Shown one piece after another: positions 26,101 to 33,567 of a stretch of 64,000 nucleotides of DNA. Position numbers and translations under genes: made by a program. The first letter of the stretch is position 1; each line of letters opens with the position of its first letter. The notes under the pieces were generated by a model. It was not told where the DNA came from. It made no database searches and saw nothing but the letters and a program-made list of their open reading frames with translations. Source of the DNA: Spartinivicinus marinus (GTDB lineage: Bacteria; Pseudomonadota; Gammaproteobacteria; Pseudomonadales; Zooshikellaceae); contig NZ_JAPJZK010000001.1 of assembly GCF_026309355.1 (NCBI RefSeq), positions 1,488,001 to 1,552,000 on the forward strand. Direction: 5' to 3'.

Positions 26101-29100
26101 GGGCAAGCATCATTACACCAGCCACGACTGATTACAGTTTCAGTACCATCAGCACGTTTTTCTTTTAAAGCACGACCTAAACTATCATATGTAAACTCAG
26201 TAACTTTACCATTAGCATCAGTCGTGCGTGTGGCTACACCAAAGAACGGATCAATAACTTGATGAGTAGTAAACCCTAGCGCATTAACTGACGATTTTAA
26301 AAAGCGCCCATTATCAGAAAAATTAAAGCGAGTCGTAGTAGTTTTAATCCCTGGCCCACTTTGAGTAATAGCAATTCGATTACCATAACCATCATACTCA
26401 TACTGAGTTTTCAGGAATAAATCACCATTATCAGGCTCTACTGTTTCTTGTAATACAATACCTGTATTCTGATCAAAACTAAGAGCACGAGTACGGGTTA
26501 AGCTAGCAGAAAAATCACTACTGCGGGTGTCTTCAATACGCGTAGCTAAGCCGAATAACCACTGACCTTCATTGTTATCGTAAGTTGTATTTACTGTTTG
26601 TTGGTAGCTACCATATTTATCAACAGTAGTAGTGTGTTTTTCTGTTGCATTACCAAACTCGTCATAAGTCAACTGTTGAGTGATGGTTGACAGTAATTTA
26701 CCTTGTAATGATTTTTGGATAGTTTTACTGTTAGCTAACAAGGCTTGATAACGAGGAATATCTCCATCACTTAGTTTGTTAACTTGCCAATCCTGCGTAA
26801 CATCCTTTAATACCACGCCATTTTTTGACAAAGTTTGGCTATGGGAGAGTAAACCAATTTTTCGATTAGCTACATCCTGAGCATAATGATTAATGGTTTT
26901 AATCCCAGTATCTACTTGGATGCTAGTCATCTTGGCAAAGCCTAATGACCCCAAGCCTTTTTGGTGAAACTTTAAACCTTCATATTCATAGGTTGTAGTA
27001 GTGAAGCCACCGATACCATTAGCTTTTTCCAACTTAGACACTACATAAGTTGTAGGCTGAATATCTCTAACTGGATATTGGCTACCAGAGCTTTTGGTGA
27101 AAATGGATTTATTGGTTAATGGCTTATACGACAGTTTGGCAACATAGCCGAGGCCGTTGGTGAATAGCTTTATATTACTAGAATTCCAGGTAGATAAAAA
27201 TGGAGTTAATTTTCCATCCCCATCTCTAGTGACAATATCCGATTTACCGTCTCCGTTAAAATCCATTACAAAGTAACGATGCCCAGTATTCCAATCACCT
27301 CTATCACTTTGGCCTGTTCTAATAGCTCCCGCTTCAATTAGTGTTTGTCCATTTGACAGCCAGCTCGACAATGTGCCTTCACCATCTCGCATCAATAAGT
27401 CGTGCTTTCCATCACCATTAATATCCATTACAAAATAGCGATGCCCCGAATTCCAACCATGGCGATCTCCCCTTTTGCCCGTAGGTGTAGCACCGGCTTG
27501 TTCGAAAGTTTTACCGTTGGAAAGCCAGCTGGATAGTGTTCCTTCACCATCCCGCATTAGCATGTCTTGTTGACCATCACCGTTAATATCCATTACAAAA
27601 TAGCGATGCCCTGAATTCCAACCATGACGATCTCCTCTTTTGCCCGTAGGTGTAGCACCGGCTTGTTCGAAGGTTTTGCCATTGGAAAGCCAGCTGGATA
27701 ATGTCCCTTCACCATCTCTCATTAGCATGTCTTGTCGGCCATCACCGTTGATATCCATTACAAAGTAGCGATGCCCCGAATTCCAACCATGGCGATCTCC
27801 CCTTTTGCCTGTTGGCGTATATCCTGCCTGTTCAAAGGTTTTACCATTGGAAAGCCAGCTGGATAAAGTTCCTTCACCATCCCGCATTAGCAAGTCTTGT
27901 CGACCATCACCGTTGATATCCATTACAAAATAGCGATGTCCCGAATTCCAACCATGGCGATCCCCCCTTTTGCCTGTTGGCGTGTCCCCAGCTTGTTCGA
28001 AGGTTTTGCCATTGGAAAGCCAGCTGGATAATGTCCCTTCACCATCTCGCATTAACATGTCTTGTCGGCCATCACCGTTAATATCCATTACAAAATAGCG
28101 ATGCCCCGAATTCCAACCATAGCGATCTCCCCTTTTGCCTGTTGGCGTGTCCCCAGCCTGCTCGAAGGTTTTGCCATTGGAAAGCCAGCTGGATAATGTC
28201 CCTTCACCATCTCGCATTAACATGTCTTGTCGGCCATCACCATTGATATCCATTACAAAATAGCGATATCCAGAGTTCCATCCATGAATATCACCTCTAC
28301 GACCAGTTGAAGTACTAGATAGCTTTATAAAAGACGCTGGGTTATCTTCAATACTTACTTGAGTTTTAGGTAAACACTCATTTGAGCTACATTTTTCTAT
28401 CGAATCGAATAAGCTATTTTTCAATTCTTTTGTAGCACGATAGTTAATAACGTAATGGCTAGTTTTATTAGGTACAAAAATATTTATTTTTGTTAGTAGT
28501 TTTTTAGTTTGATACATAGAACCAGAAACATAGCCAGAAATCACATCAAGTCTATCTTCAAGCTCAAACTTAACTTCAGTACCAGCATAAGAAACAGAAG
28601 CAGGATAATGTTCTCCAGTATCACTATTTTCTAAATATTGGTAATTAATGGCATTACCAAACCGATCTTCTACTTTATTTATTGCCCAGTTTAATGCATC
28701 TGCTTTGCCTTGGGCCTCTACTAAAGAGTCTTCAGTATTTCCAAATTCAGCTATGCGACCATCTTTGTACCAGACTTTAAAATAGGCTGGACCATTACCT
28801 GCTGAGCCATAAGATACAATTTTACGGTAGCTGGCATTTTCAGTGCGGTACTCAGTACCACTTGCCCCATAATTACCATTAACGGCTACTAATCGATCAC
28901 CACTTAGACAAAACTTGTCGTTATCGTCAAAATCTACCCCATCAATAAATCCATCTTGAATCAAAGTAGTTGGGCAGCGGGTAATGGAGGATAAGCCTGA
29001 TAAGCTCCAGCCTATACCTAACAATCCATTTCGCTGTTGGCTGTTATAAACCAACGCCAAATCAGGTTGCATTTCATTCACACCTGGAGGCAATTCAATG

Positions 29101-29243
29101 GGAATACGATAACTTGCCGCACCATTTTCGGTGACTGTAACATCGCCAGGCAAGGTGCCTACCATAGTGTTGTTGATGCTAGCTCCTGCCAAGGAGGATG
29201 CAGCTGCCCCAGCTACAACTAGCCATTGTGTAAATTTCTTCAT
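23187..29243 (-). CDS. Secreted SpvB/FG-GAP/RHS-repeat protein, probable polymorphic toxin
   Basis: A 2018-aa protein with a Sec signal (ending near AGAS). Order of parts: an SpvB-like N-terminal domain (about 25-300, GTLPGDVTVTENGAASYRIPI, PDLALVYNSQQ); seven FG-GAP/VCBS-like repeats of 55 residues (about 315-690), each with a DINGDGRQD calcium-type loop; RHS/YD repeats (about 880-1600); and the RHS core (YLHRDHLGSIVAITD ... GRFLSADPF ... NPLNRTDPTGY, about 1610-1714). A 304-residue C-terminal region follows. The architecture resembles the B/C parts of insecticidal Tc complexes and secreted RHS toxins, where the region after the core is the toxin. Here that region has a basic stretch and no fold I recognise. 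No TcA or TcC partner and no immunity gene is visible. Confidence 0.9.
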   Translation of the reverse strand: MKKFTQWLVVAGAAASSLAGASINNTMVGTLPGDVTVTENGAASYRIPIELPPGVNEMQPDLALVYNSQQRNGLLGIGWSLSGLSSITRCPTTLIQDGFIDGVDFDDNDKFCLSGDRLVAVNGNYGASGTEYRTENASYRKIVSYGSAGNGPAYFKVWYKDGRIAEFGNTEDSLVEAQGKADALNWAINKVEDRFGNAINYQYLENSDTGEHYPASVSYAGTEVKFELEDRLDVISGYVSGSMYQTKKLLTKINIFVPNKTSHYVINYRATKELKNSLFDSIEKCSSNECLPKTQVSIEDNPASFIKLSSTSTGRRGDIHGWNSGYRYFVMDINGDGRQDMLMRDGEGTLSSWLSNGKTFEQAGDTPTGKRGDRYGWNSGHRYFVMDINGDGRQDMLMRDGEGTLSSWLSNGKTFEQAGDTPTGKRGDRHGWNSGHRYFVMDINGDGRQDLLMRDGEGTLSSWLSNGKTFEQAGYTPTGKRGDRHGWNSGHRYFVMDINGDGRQDMLMRDGEGTLSSWLSNGKTFEQAGATPTGKRGDRHGWNSGHRYFVMDINGDGQQDMLMRDGEGTLSSWLSNGKTFEQAGATPTGKRGDRHGWNSGHRYFVMDINGDGKHDLLMRDGEGTLSSWLSNGQTLIEAGAIRTGQSDRGDWNTGHRYFVMDFNGDGKSDIVTRDGDGKLTPFLSTWNSSNIKLFTNGLGYVAKLSYKPLTNKSIFTKSSGSQYPVRDIQPTTYVVSKLEKANGIGGFTTTTYEYEGLKFHQKGLGSLGFAKMTSIQVDTGIKTINHYAQDVANRKIGLLSHSQTLSKNGVVLKDVTQDWQVNKLSDGDIPRYQALLANSKTIQKSLQGKLLSTITQQLTYDEFGNATEKHTTTVDKYGSYQQTVNTTYDNNEGQWLFGLATRIEDTRSSDFSASLTRTRALSFDQNTGIVLQETVEPDNGDLFLKTQYEYDGYGNRIAITQSGPGIKTTTTRFNFSDNGRFLKSSVNALGFTTHQVIDPFFGVATRTTDANGKVTEFTYDSLGRALKEKRADGTETVISRGWCNDACPARAKYWVTTTASGNRPVTVYFDSLSRQVRTKTQALTGQSVLTDTEYSSLGVVKRQSQPYFSTDTQVYWTRYQYDELLRVTQTTAPDGSITKTEFDGLSQTAINEKDQVSTINKNALGQAVNVVDALGNTIQYQYDAFGGLAKTTDPVGNITTIEYDARGRKVAMNDPDKGRWTYGYDALDRLTQQQNAKGQITKIEYDLLGRKVKRIDNAQLDKDQQEISQWVFDKSYKGVLDQVTSPNFSKQFSYDQYQRLVSTIQTAFGESFTIATEYDNYSRPLVTTYPTGLTTKNVYNERGYLVAITDGKEKNPKKYWQAKTVNPQGSVIESVLGNGVETLRYVDPQAGRVTDIAANLGSVNQIELLHFSYDKLGNLLSREDVRQGITESYSYDQLNRLTESTAVLNDGYKNTQHVSYDELGNITFKSDVGNYSYGGSCDSGVNAGPHAVTQTAGVQNAHYCYDLNGNMVSGNGRTITYTAFDKPSLITKGNLSTAIDYDTNRSRIRRIDNTSNGNTTTYYMGGIYEKVVANNSKVEHKHYIGSFAIVTQAEGKDKTNYLHRDHLGSIVAITDEKANVVERFSYDPWGKKRFTNWKPSTNYTALPSKVTTRGFTGHENLDAVGLIHMNGRVYDQNLGRFLSADPFIQNPYNSQSLNRYTYVYNNPLNRTDPTGYFSFKKLRKKIRKLHRKSHFLRPEFALERATFKWTQRKVHNETMRLRSRLWLSRKVDAEFVRSKSLRFIGQVVAGALDYKGCAGRCSAAYNAYLTSIMGGDYRDAYKAFARSYASYVAGQAAYNATYQYAAKYNLDLSYQNNFSLGENTKLAVKWDITKYAASFNKGVVSSTISGGKNPLKDGAMGGLQSFGLDIAYLARAAYRPLAGIGEDMTVFDLTERLNGVAEVANEFKGSLRSMGVDFDSGPPTTHGIAIHFRTVNLNPGEVRVLSIGYANDSFMKEPFTITQDIDNNKIVSVNGSSM
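27225..28290 (-). repeat. Tandem 165-bp repeats inside the RHS gene
   Basis: The segment ATATCCATTACAAA recurs at 27421, 27586, 27751, 27916, 28081 and 28246, exactly 165 bp apart, with neighbouring units differing by only a few bases. A seventh, diverged unit lies near 27256. Each encodes one 55-residue FG-GAP-like unit. The near-identity points to recent duplication or ongoing homogenisation. Confidence 0.92.
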
Positions 29244-29641
29244 CTACTACCTTACATTTAATGTTGTACTTCTAGTGTTTTTTGTTGAACGTCAGTTTAA
29301 AAAATGGCCGATATTATAGTGCCAATAGGAGCACATGCAACAGGGGAAGTATTTCACTTGTATTCCCCCTTAGCCCTACTCTCTCAAGGGAGAGTGTATG
29401 AATAGTGTTGTCTGTCATATGAAAGAGACACAAAAGATATGGGGTAACGGGATATTCTAGAGCTAAAAAACAGGGGTAATCAGCTACTACAAGACTAACG
29501 GCAGAAAAAGCCACTGTTATTCCATATTGGACACTTGACTTATTTTTAGCATCCTTTCACAACAGCCTTCACCAGGTTTGCAAACTATTAATCACTAAAA
29601 CTGGTCTACTGTAGACTAAAACTCAACCAAATAATAAAAAT
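29244..29641. other. Spacer between RHS and GGDEF-EAL genes, mostly repeat
   Basis: A 398-bp region largely made of a composite repeat (29335-29565) that includes a family A core. It contains the RHS promoter region next to 29243, but I could not assign boxes. Confidence 0.6.
29335..29565. repeat. Composite MITE-like repeat containing family A core
   Basis: The left end (CAACAGGGGAAGTATTTCA) resembles the left end of the element at 51710 (GAAAGTATTTCA). A CTCTCTCAAGGGAGAG palindrome follows. The family A core (GATATGGGGTAAC ... GTTATTCCATAT) spans 29436-29528, and the right end is CTTTCACAACAG. The core is more diverged than the copies at 5780 and 60366. Confidence 0.7.
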
Positions 29642-31714
29642 TCAACGATTAGCTCGTTTTTTAGAACCCTTGTCATCTGGTGCTATATGTATGTAGCCAC
29701 CACATTGATCCATCCAGTTTTCAAACTCTTCTACACTCATTGGTTTGGCAATAAAATAACCTTGCGCAATATCACAGCCTTCTGCTTTGAGAAACTCATA
29801 TTGTTCTTGAGTTTCAACACCTTCTGCAATAACCTCAAAACCTAAGCTATGCGCTAAGTGAATAATCGAGGAAGATAAAGCCGCGCTTTTTTCATTATGA
29901 GGAACCAGCTTTAAAAATGAGCGATCTAACTTTAAAGTACTGAATGGGTATTTTTGCAGATAACTTAATGATGAATAGCCCGTACCAAAATCATCCAGTG
30001 ATAGTCGAATACCAAGTGAAGATAATTTTAATAAATTCTTAACAGACTGAGTTCTATTATCAAGCAGCAATCTCTCCGTCACTTCAATTTCTATTGCCGA
30101 TTTTTTAACACTATATTTTTTTATTTGTTGTGTAAGACGGTCAACAAAATTCGCTTCTTGTAGCTCTCTAGCCGAAATATTGAGTGCAATTCTAAACTCT
30201 TCCTCCCAATACAAACTCCACCTAACAACCGTTGCAAATACCATTTCAGTAACCTGATCACCTATACGAACAATCAATCCATTTTCCTCAGACAAAGGAA
30301 TAAACCTGTCAGGTGGAGTTATCCCCTCCTCTTTATTAAACCACCTAATTAATGCTTCGCCTCCCACTACTTTATTCGTTTTCAAACATAATAATGGCTG
30401 GTAATGTATAGTAAACTCATTATCAGATATTGCTTTACGCAATCTTGAGCTGATTTCTAAACGCTGTTTAGACCAAGAGTTCATTTTTGGCTCAAAATAT
30501 TTATGGCAATTTCTACCCGCTGTTTTTGCACTATATAATGCTGCATCGGCATTCTTTATTAATTCTTGTACTGTATTACCATCTGTAGGATATATTGAAA
30601 TACCAATACTCAACGTAACATAAATGGCTTTTCCAGATATATCAACAGGCTTTACAAAACTCAGCTTCAGTTTTTCAATCACCACCTCGATCGCATTAGG
30701 CGTTTTTAAACTGGTTAATACCAGCAAGAACTCATCATCTCCCAGCCGGCAAGCTATATCTTCTTGCCGGATAGTATTTCTAATACGATCTGCTGACTTA
30801 ATGAGTAAACTATCCCCTGCATCATGTCCTAATGAGTCGTTAATATCTTTAAAGTGATCGATATCCAAATAGATAACACCTAATGAATTACTATATCGCT
30901 TTGACTGAGCTAGCAATAACTCAAGCCGATCAAGCGCACACTTTCTATTAACCAGCTTGGTTAATGAATCAAAGTTTGCTTGTTGAAATAACTTTTGCTG
31001 ATTTTCTTCTTTTTGCTTTACCTCCTCTTCCAACTGCTTTTTCATTTTTGCAATCGTTCTGAATAATTCAGATAGCTCATCCTCACCTTTAATATTTTCA
31101 GCATGAAAATCTTCCATATCAACATCATTCATACCATTCAACGAAAATGAAGATGCAAAGTGAATAACTTTATTTATCCTAAGCACTATCAAATAATAAA
31201 TAATAAACAAAATAAAGGTCGACACTAAAAATGTTTTGAAAAACTGTGAGATCAAAATAAAAACTGAGCGATCAATGAGTCGCTGATATACTCTCTGTAA
31301 ATCAACAACAACGGTAAGTTCTCCTAGGATGTTGACTTTTCCTTCTACCTCATAATTAATTTTAAATGTTTCTGCTTTAGGGTATTCAACCTCACCAACA
31401 TTCTGCTTCGAGTACTCAGACCCGTTTTCAGCAACAAATTTAACCGATGAAATATCAGGTAGCTGCGCAATCCCCTCAAGTAAACCGTTCAGCGTATCAA
31501 TATCATAATTCCAAACTTGCTCACCAATTGCTATTAAATAGCTTCTTTCGATATTTCTCAATCGCTCATCTATGGCACTTATATCAGCATTATAATCGGA
31601 GTAAATTTGTGCACAGATAACAAATAAAGTAACAATAGAGCTAATTAATAGAATACGTGCCAGCGATTTTGCTGCTAAAGAGTTTCGTCTAGTTAGTTTT
31701 TTCCATATTAGCAT
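29642..31714 (-). CDS. Membrane-bound GGDEF-EAL protein (cyclic di-GMP turnover)
   Basis: A 690-aa inner-membrane protein. Two transmembrane helices (about 18-40 and 155-180) flank a periplasmic sensor region, followed by a linker, a GGDEF domain (about 245-410) and an EAL domain (about 430-670). The GGDEF motif reads RLGDDEF: the second glycine is Asp, which may weaken cyclase activity. The EAL domain looks complete, with GGEALIRW, LNISARE, IEIEVTE, LDDFGTGYSS, LKLDRSF and EGVETQEQ. I infer net phosphodiesterase activity. It lies 70 bp downstream of a solute-binding-protein gene on the same strand, which may supply its periplasmic input. Confidence 0.9.
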   Translation of the reverse strand: MLIWKKLTRRNSLAAKSLARILLISSIVTLFVICAQIYSDYNADISAIDERLRNIERSYLIAIGEQVWNYDIDTLNGLLEGIAQLPDISSVKFVAENGSEYSKQNVGEVEYPKAETFKINYEVEGKVNILGELTVVVDLQRVYQRLIDRSVFILISQFFKTFLVSTFILFIIYYLIVLRINKVIHFASSFSLNGMNDVDMEDFHAENIKGEDELSELFRTIAKMKKQLEEEVKQKEENQQKLFQQANFDSLTKLVNRKCALDRLELLLAQSKRYSNSLGVIYLDIDHFKDINDSLGHDAGDSLLIKSADRIRNTIRQEDIACRLGDDEFLLVLTSLKTPNAIEVVIEKLKLSFVKPVDISGKAIYVTLSIGISIYPTDGNTVQELIKNADAALYSAKTAGRNCHKYFEPKMNSWSKQRLEISSRLRKAISDNEFTIHYQPLLCLKTNKVVGGEALIRWFNKEEGITPPDRFIPLSEENGLIVRIGDQVTEMVFATVVRWSLYWEEEFRIALNISARELQEANFVDRLTQQIKKYSVKKSAIEIEVTERLLLDNRTQSVKNLLKLSSLGIRLSLDDFGTGYSSLSYLQKYPFSTLKLDRSFLKLVPHNEKSAALSSSIIHLAHSLGFEVIAEGVETQEQYEFLKAEGCDIAQGYFIAKPMSVEEFENWMDQCGGYIHIAPDDKGSKKRANR

Positions 31715-31784
31715 GACTATCTGACACCACTAACTGACTCTCATTCAGCATTTTACCTATTGCATTAAGTTTATAACCTGATAA

Positions 31785-32648
31785 TTACTGCTTTGTATGC
31801 CAGTATTCATCTGGTATCGACATAGTTTCCTGACTCATTAAAGGATTACTAATCACAAGTTTCATCCGGCCTTCAATATTAGCCTTCTCAAACAAAGCGA
31901 CAATACTTGGGTGATTATTGAAAAATTCCATAAAACTACCGTCTTTATAAGATTTTGTTAACCCTTCAGTAAGTGCCTGAGCGATTTCAGGATGGTTTGG
32001 ACTGACAAAGAAAAATATTGCAAATGGATAAACAAGTAATATTTTAGACTCAACCGTTATATTAGGACTAGTTTTTTTAAACTGCTCTACCTCATCCCAA
32101 GCTTCATTTACGCCTCTTGGGAAGTAATCAACCCTACCACCAGCATTAATGATATCAAAAATCGTTTTATATTTTTTAGCTATCGTATTAAGACCCGCAT
32201 TTTTAAGAATTTTTATATCTGACCAACCGATCCCCTGCACAGCAACCATTTTTTTTAAATCATCTATTGTTTTAATCTGATTAAATTGCTCCTGATCCTG
32301 TTTATGAATAATAAATACTCTGTGTCCAAGCAGTCCTCGAAGTATTGGAATACGAACCGGGGTCAACTGTTTTTCTTTTTCTATAGAGGTTCCCATCCAA
32401 TATACATTAACCTGATCTCCTTTATTCAACATTTTTTCTAGACGAGCCTGAGAAGTATCAAGTTTTACTTTTTTTAATTGATATTTATAACCTGATTTTT
32501 CCAAAGCAAACTCAAGTAATCTATACTGATAATCAAATGCAGCTGCTCGATAAGACAGTACAGGCACGGTGACATTTAATGCAGAGGCGTACACCACACT
32601 AAACTTAACTAAGAAGCTGATTAGTACTGCAACCAACTTAATGCTCAT
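31785..32648 (-). CDS. Periplasmic solute-binding-like protein paired with GGDEF-EAL gene
   Basis: A 287-aa secreted protein with a signal ending near VVYASA. The type-2 periplasmic binding fold is suggested by LLEFALEKSGYKYQLKKVKL, IKTIDDLKKMVAVQGIGWSDIKILKNAG and GRVDYFPRGVNEAWDEV. It is less similar to the four WAR-motif proteins elsewhere in the window. With no permease nearby and a c-di-GMP enzyme immediately downstream, a sensory role is more likely than transport. That coupling is an inference from position only. Confidence 0.75.
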   Translation of the reverse strand: MSIKLVAVLISFLVKFSVVYASALNVTVPVLSYRAAAFDYQYRLLEFALEKSGYKYQLKKVKLDTSQARLEKMLNKGDQVNVYWMGTSIEKEKQLTPVRIPILRGLLGHRVFIIHKQDQEQFNQIKTIDDLKKMVAVQGIGWSDIKILKNAGLNTIAKKYKTIFDIINAGGRVDYFPRGVNEAWDEVEQFKKTSPNITVESKILLVYPFAIFFFVSPNHPEIAQALTEGLTKSYKDGSFMEFFNNHPSIVALFEKANIEGRMKLVISNPLMSQETMSIPDEYWHTKQ

Positions 32649-32723
32649 CGAAACAGTCTCTATTATATAAACCTATGCTTTACTATAGTAGCTGTGACTT
32701 TAATATGTCAGCTGACTTAAGGT

Positions 32724-32795
32724 CAGTATTGATTAAGGATTATCAACAAAAACTATAGTCATAGAATTTCCTATAACTTTTAATAATCAATACTG
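32724..32795. promoter_or_regulatory. Spaced inverted repeat in a divergent promoter region
   Basis: CAGTATTGATTA (32724-32735) and TAATCAATACTG (32784-32795) are perfect inverse complements 48 bp apart. They lie between the divergent binding-protein and TetR genes. This may be a looped operator or a repeat end. Confidence 0.5.
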
Positions 32796-32850
32796 CCAAA
32801 CAGCATCCTTCCCACTTACTCACCATTGCAGCTTGTATCTATCAGCTAAA

Positions 32851-32891
32851 TCGACTACTCTAATTGAACACCGTTCAATTAGAGTAGTCGA
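32851..32891. promoter_or_regulatory. 41-bp perfect palindrome, candidate TetR operator
   Basis: Two 19-base arms (TCGACTACTCTAATTGAAC and its inverse complement) meet at a 3-base centre. The inner part, TTGAACACCGTTCAA, looks like a TetR-family operator. It ends 40 bp before the TetR start, so it fits autoregulation. It could also form a stable hairpin in the leader. Confidence 0.7.
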
Positions 32892-32931
32892 TTGCTTGGC
32901 GCAACCCCATTCCTAAGCGAAGCTAAATGTT

Positions 32932-33534
32932 ATGGCAAGAAGACACGAACATACCCAGGAACAAATCAAGGAAATGGCTTTAAAGGCAATTGAGCAACTA
33001 CTTGATGAACTACCTGCAGACAAGCTTTCTGTACGAAAGATTGCCAGCATTATTAACTACACGCCTGGCACTCTATACACCTTGTTTCAGCACCAAAATG
33101 ATATGTTGCTGCAAGTCAATGGCCGAACCCTAGACCGCCTATATCAGCAGCTGACTGATAGCGGCTCTCAAAACGATCAGTCGCCAGAAAAAGCTATCAG
33201 CACACTCGCAAAGTGTTACTTACAGTTTGCAGCAACTGAGCCCAATCACTGGGCTTTAGTCTTTACCCACAAAATGTCTAACGACGAGTCTGTACCTGAA
33301 TGGCATCAACAAAAGATAAACCGACTCTTTGAGCTAGTTGAAGATCAGCTGGCACAACTCAGTCCTAACAAATCAACAGAGGCAATTAAGCTTACTGCTC
33401 GAACGCTTTGGGGCAGTGTTCATGGCATCACCAGCCTAGCATTAGGTGATAAGTTGTTTATTAGCAATACAACAAGCGCCGAATACATGCTAGAACAATT
33501 AATACATTACTTTTTAACAGGGCTTACAAGCTAA
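32932..33534 (+). CDS. TetR family transcriptional regulator
   Basis: A 200-aa regulator. The helix-turn-helix lies at about residues 25-60 (KLSVRKIASIINYTPGTLYTLFQHQNDML). The C-terminal ligand domain (about 80-195) has the WHG-like pattern ARTLWGSVHGITSLALGDKL. It sits 33 bp upstream of the MFS-acyltransferase gene in the same direction, so it probably controls that gene and itself through the palindrome at 32851-32891. The inducer may be a lipid or fatty acid, given the neighbour, but this is unproven. Confidence 0.88.
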   Translation: MARRHEHTQEQIKEMALKAIEQLLDELPADKLSVRKIASIINYTPGTLYTLFQHQNDMLLQVNGRTLDRLYQQLTDSGSQNDQSPEKAISTLAKCYLQFAATEPNHWALVFTHKMSNDESVPEWHQQKINRLFELVEDQLAQLSPNKSTEAIKLTARTLWGSVHGITSLALGDKLFISNTTSAEYMLEQLIHYFLTGLTS

Positions 33535-33567
33535 GGCACGCCTAAAAAAGATAAAGGAGTAGTAAAC

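Noticed and set aside
23187-29243. A complete insecticidal Tc toxin complex
   Set aside because: SpvB-like and RHS parts are present, but no TcA-type gene lies in the window, and the Sec signal and FG-GAP expansion differ from standard TcB/TcC.
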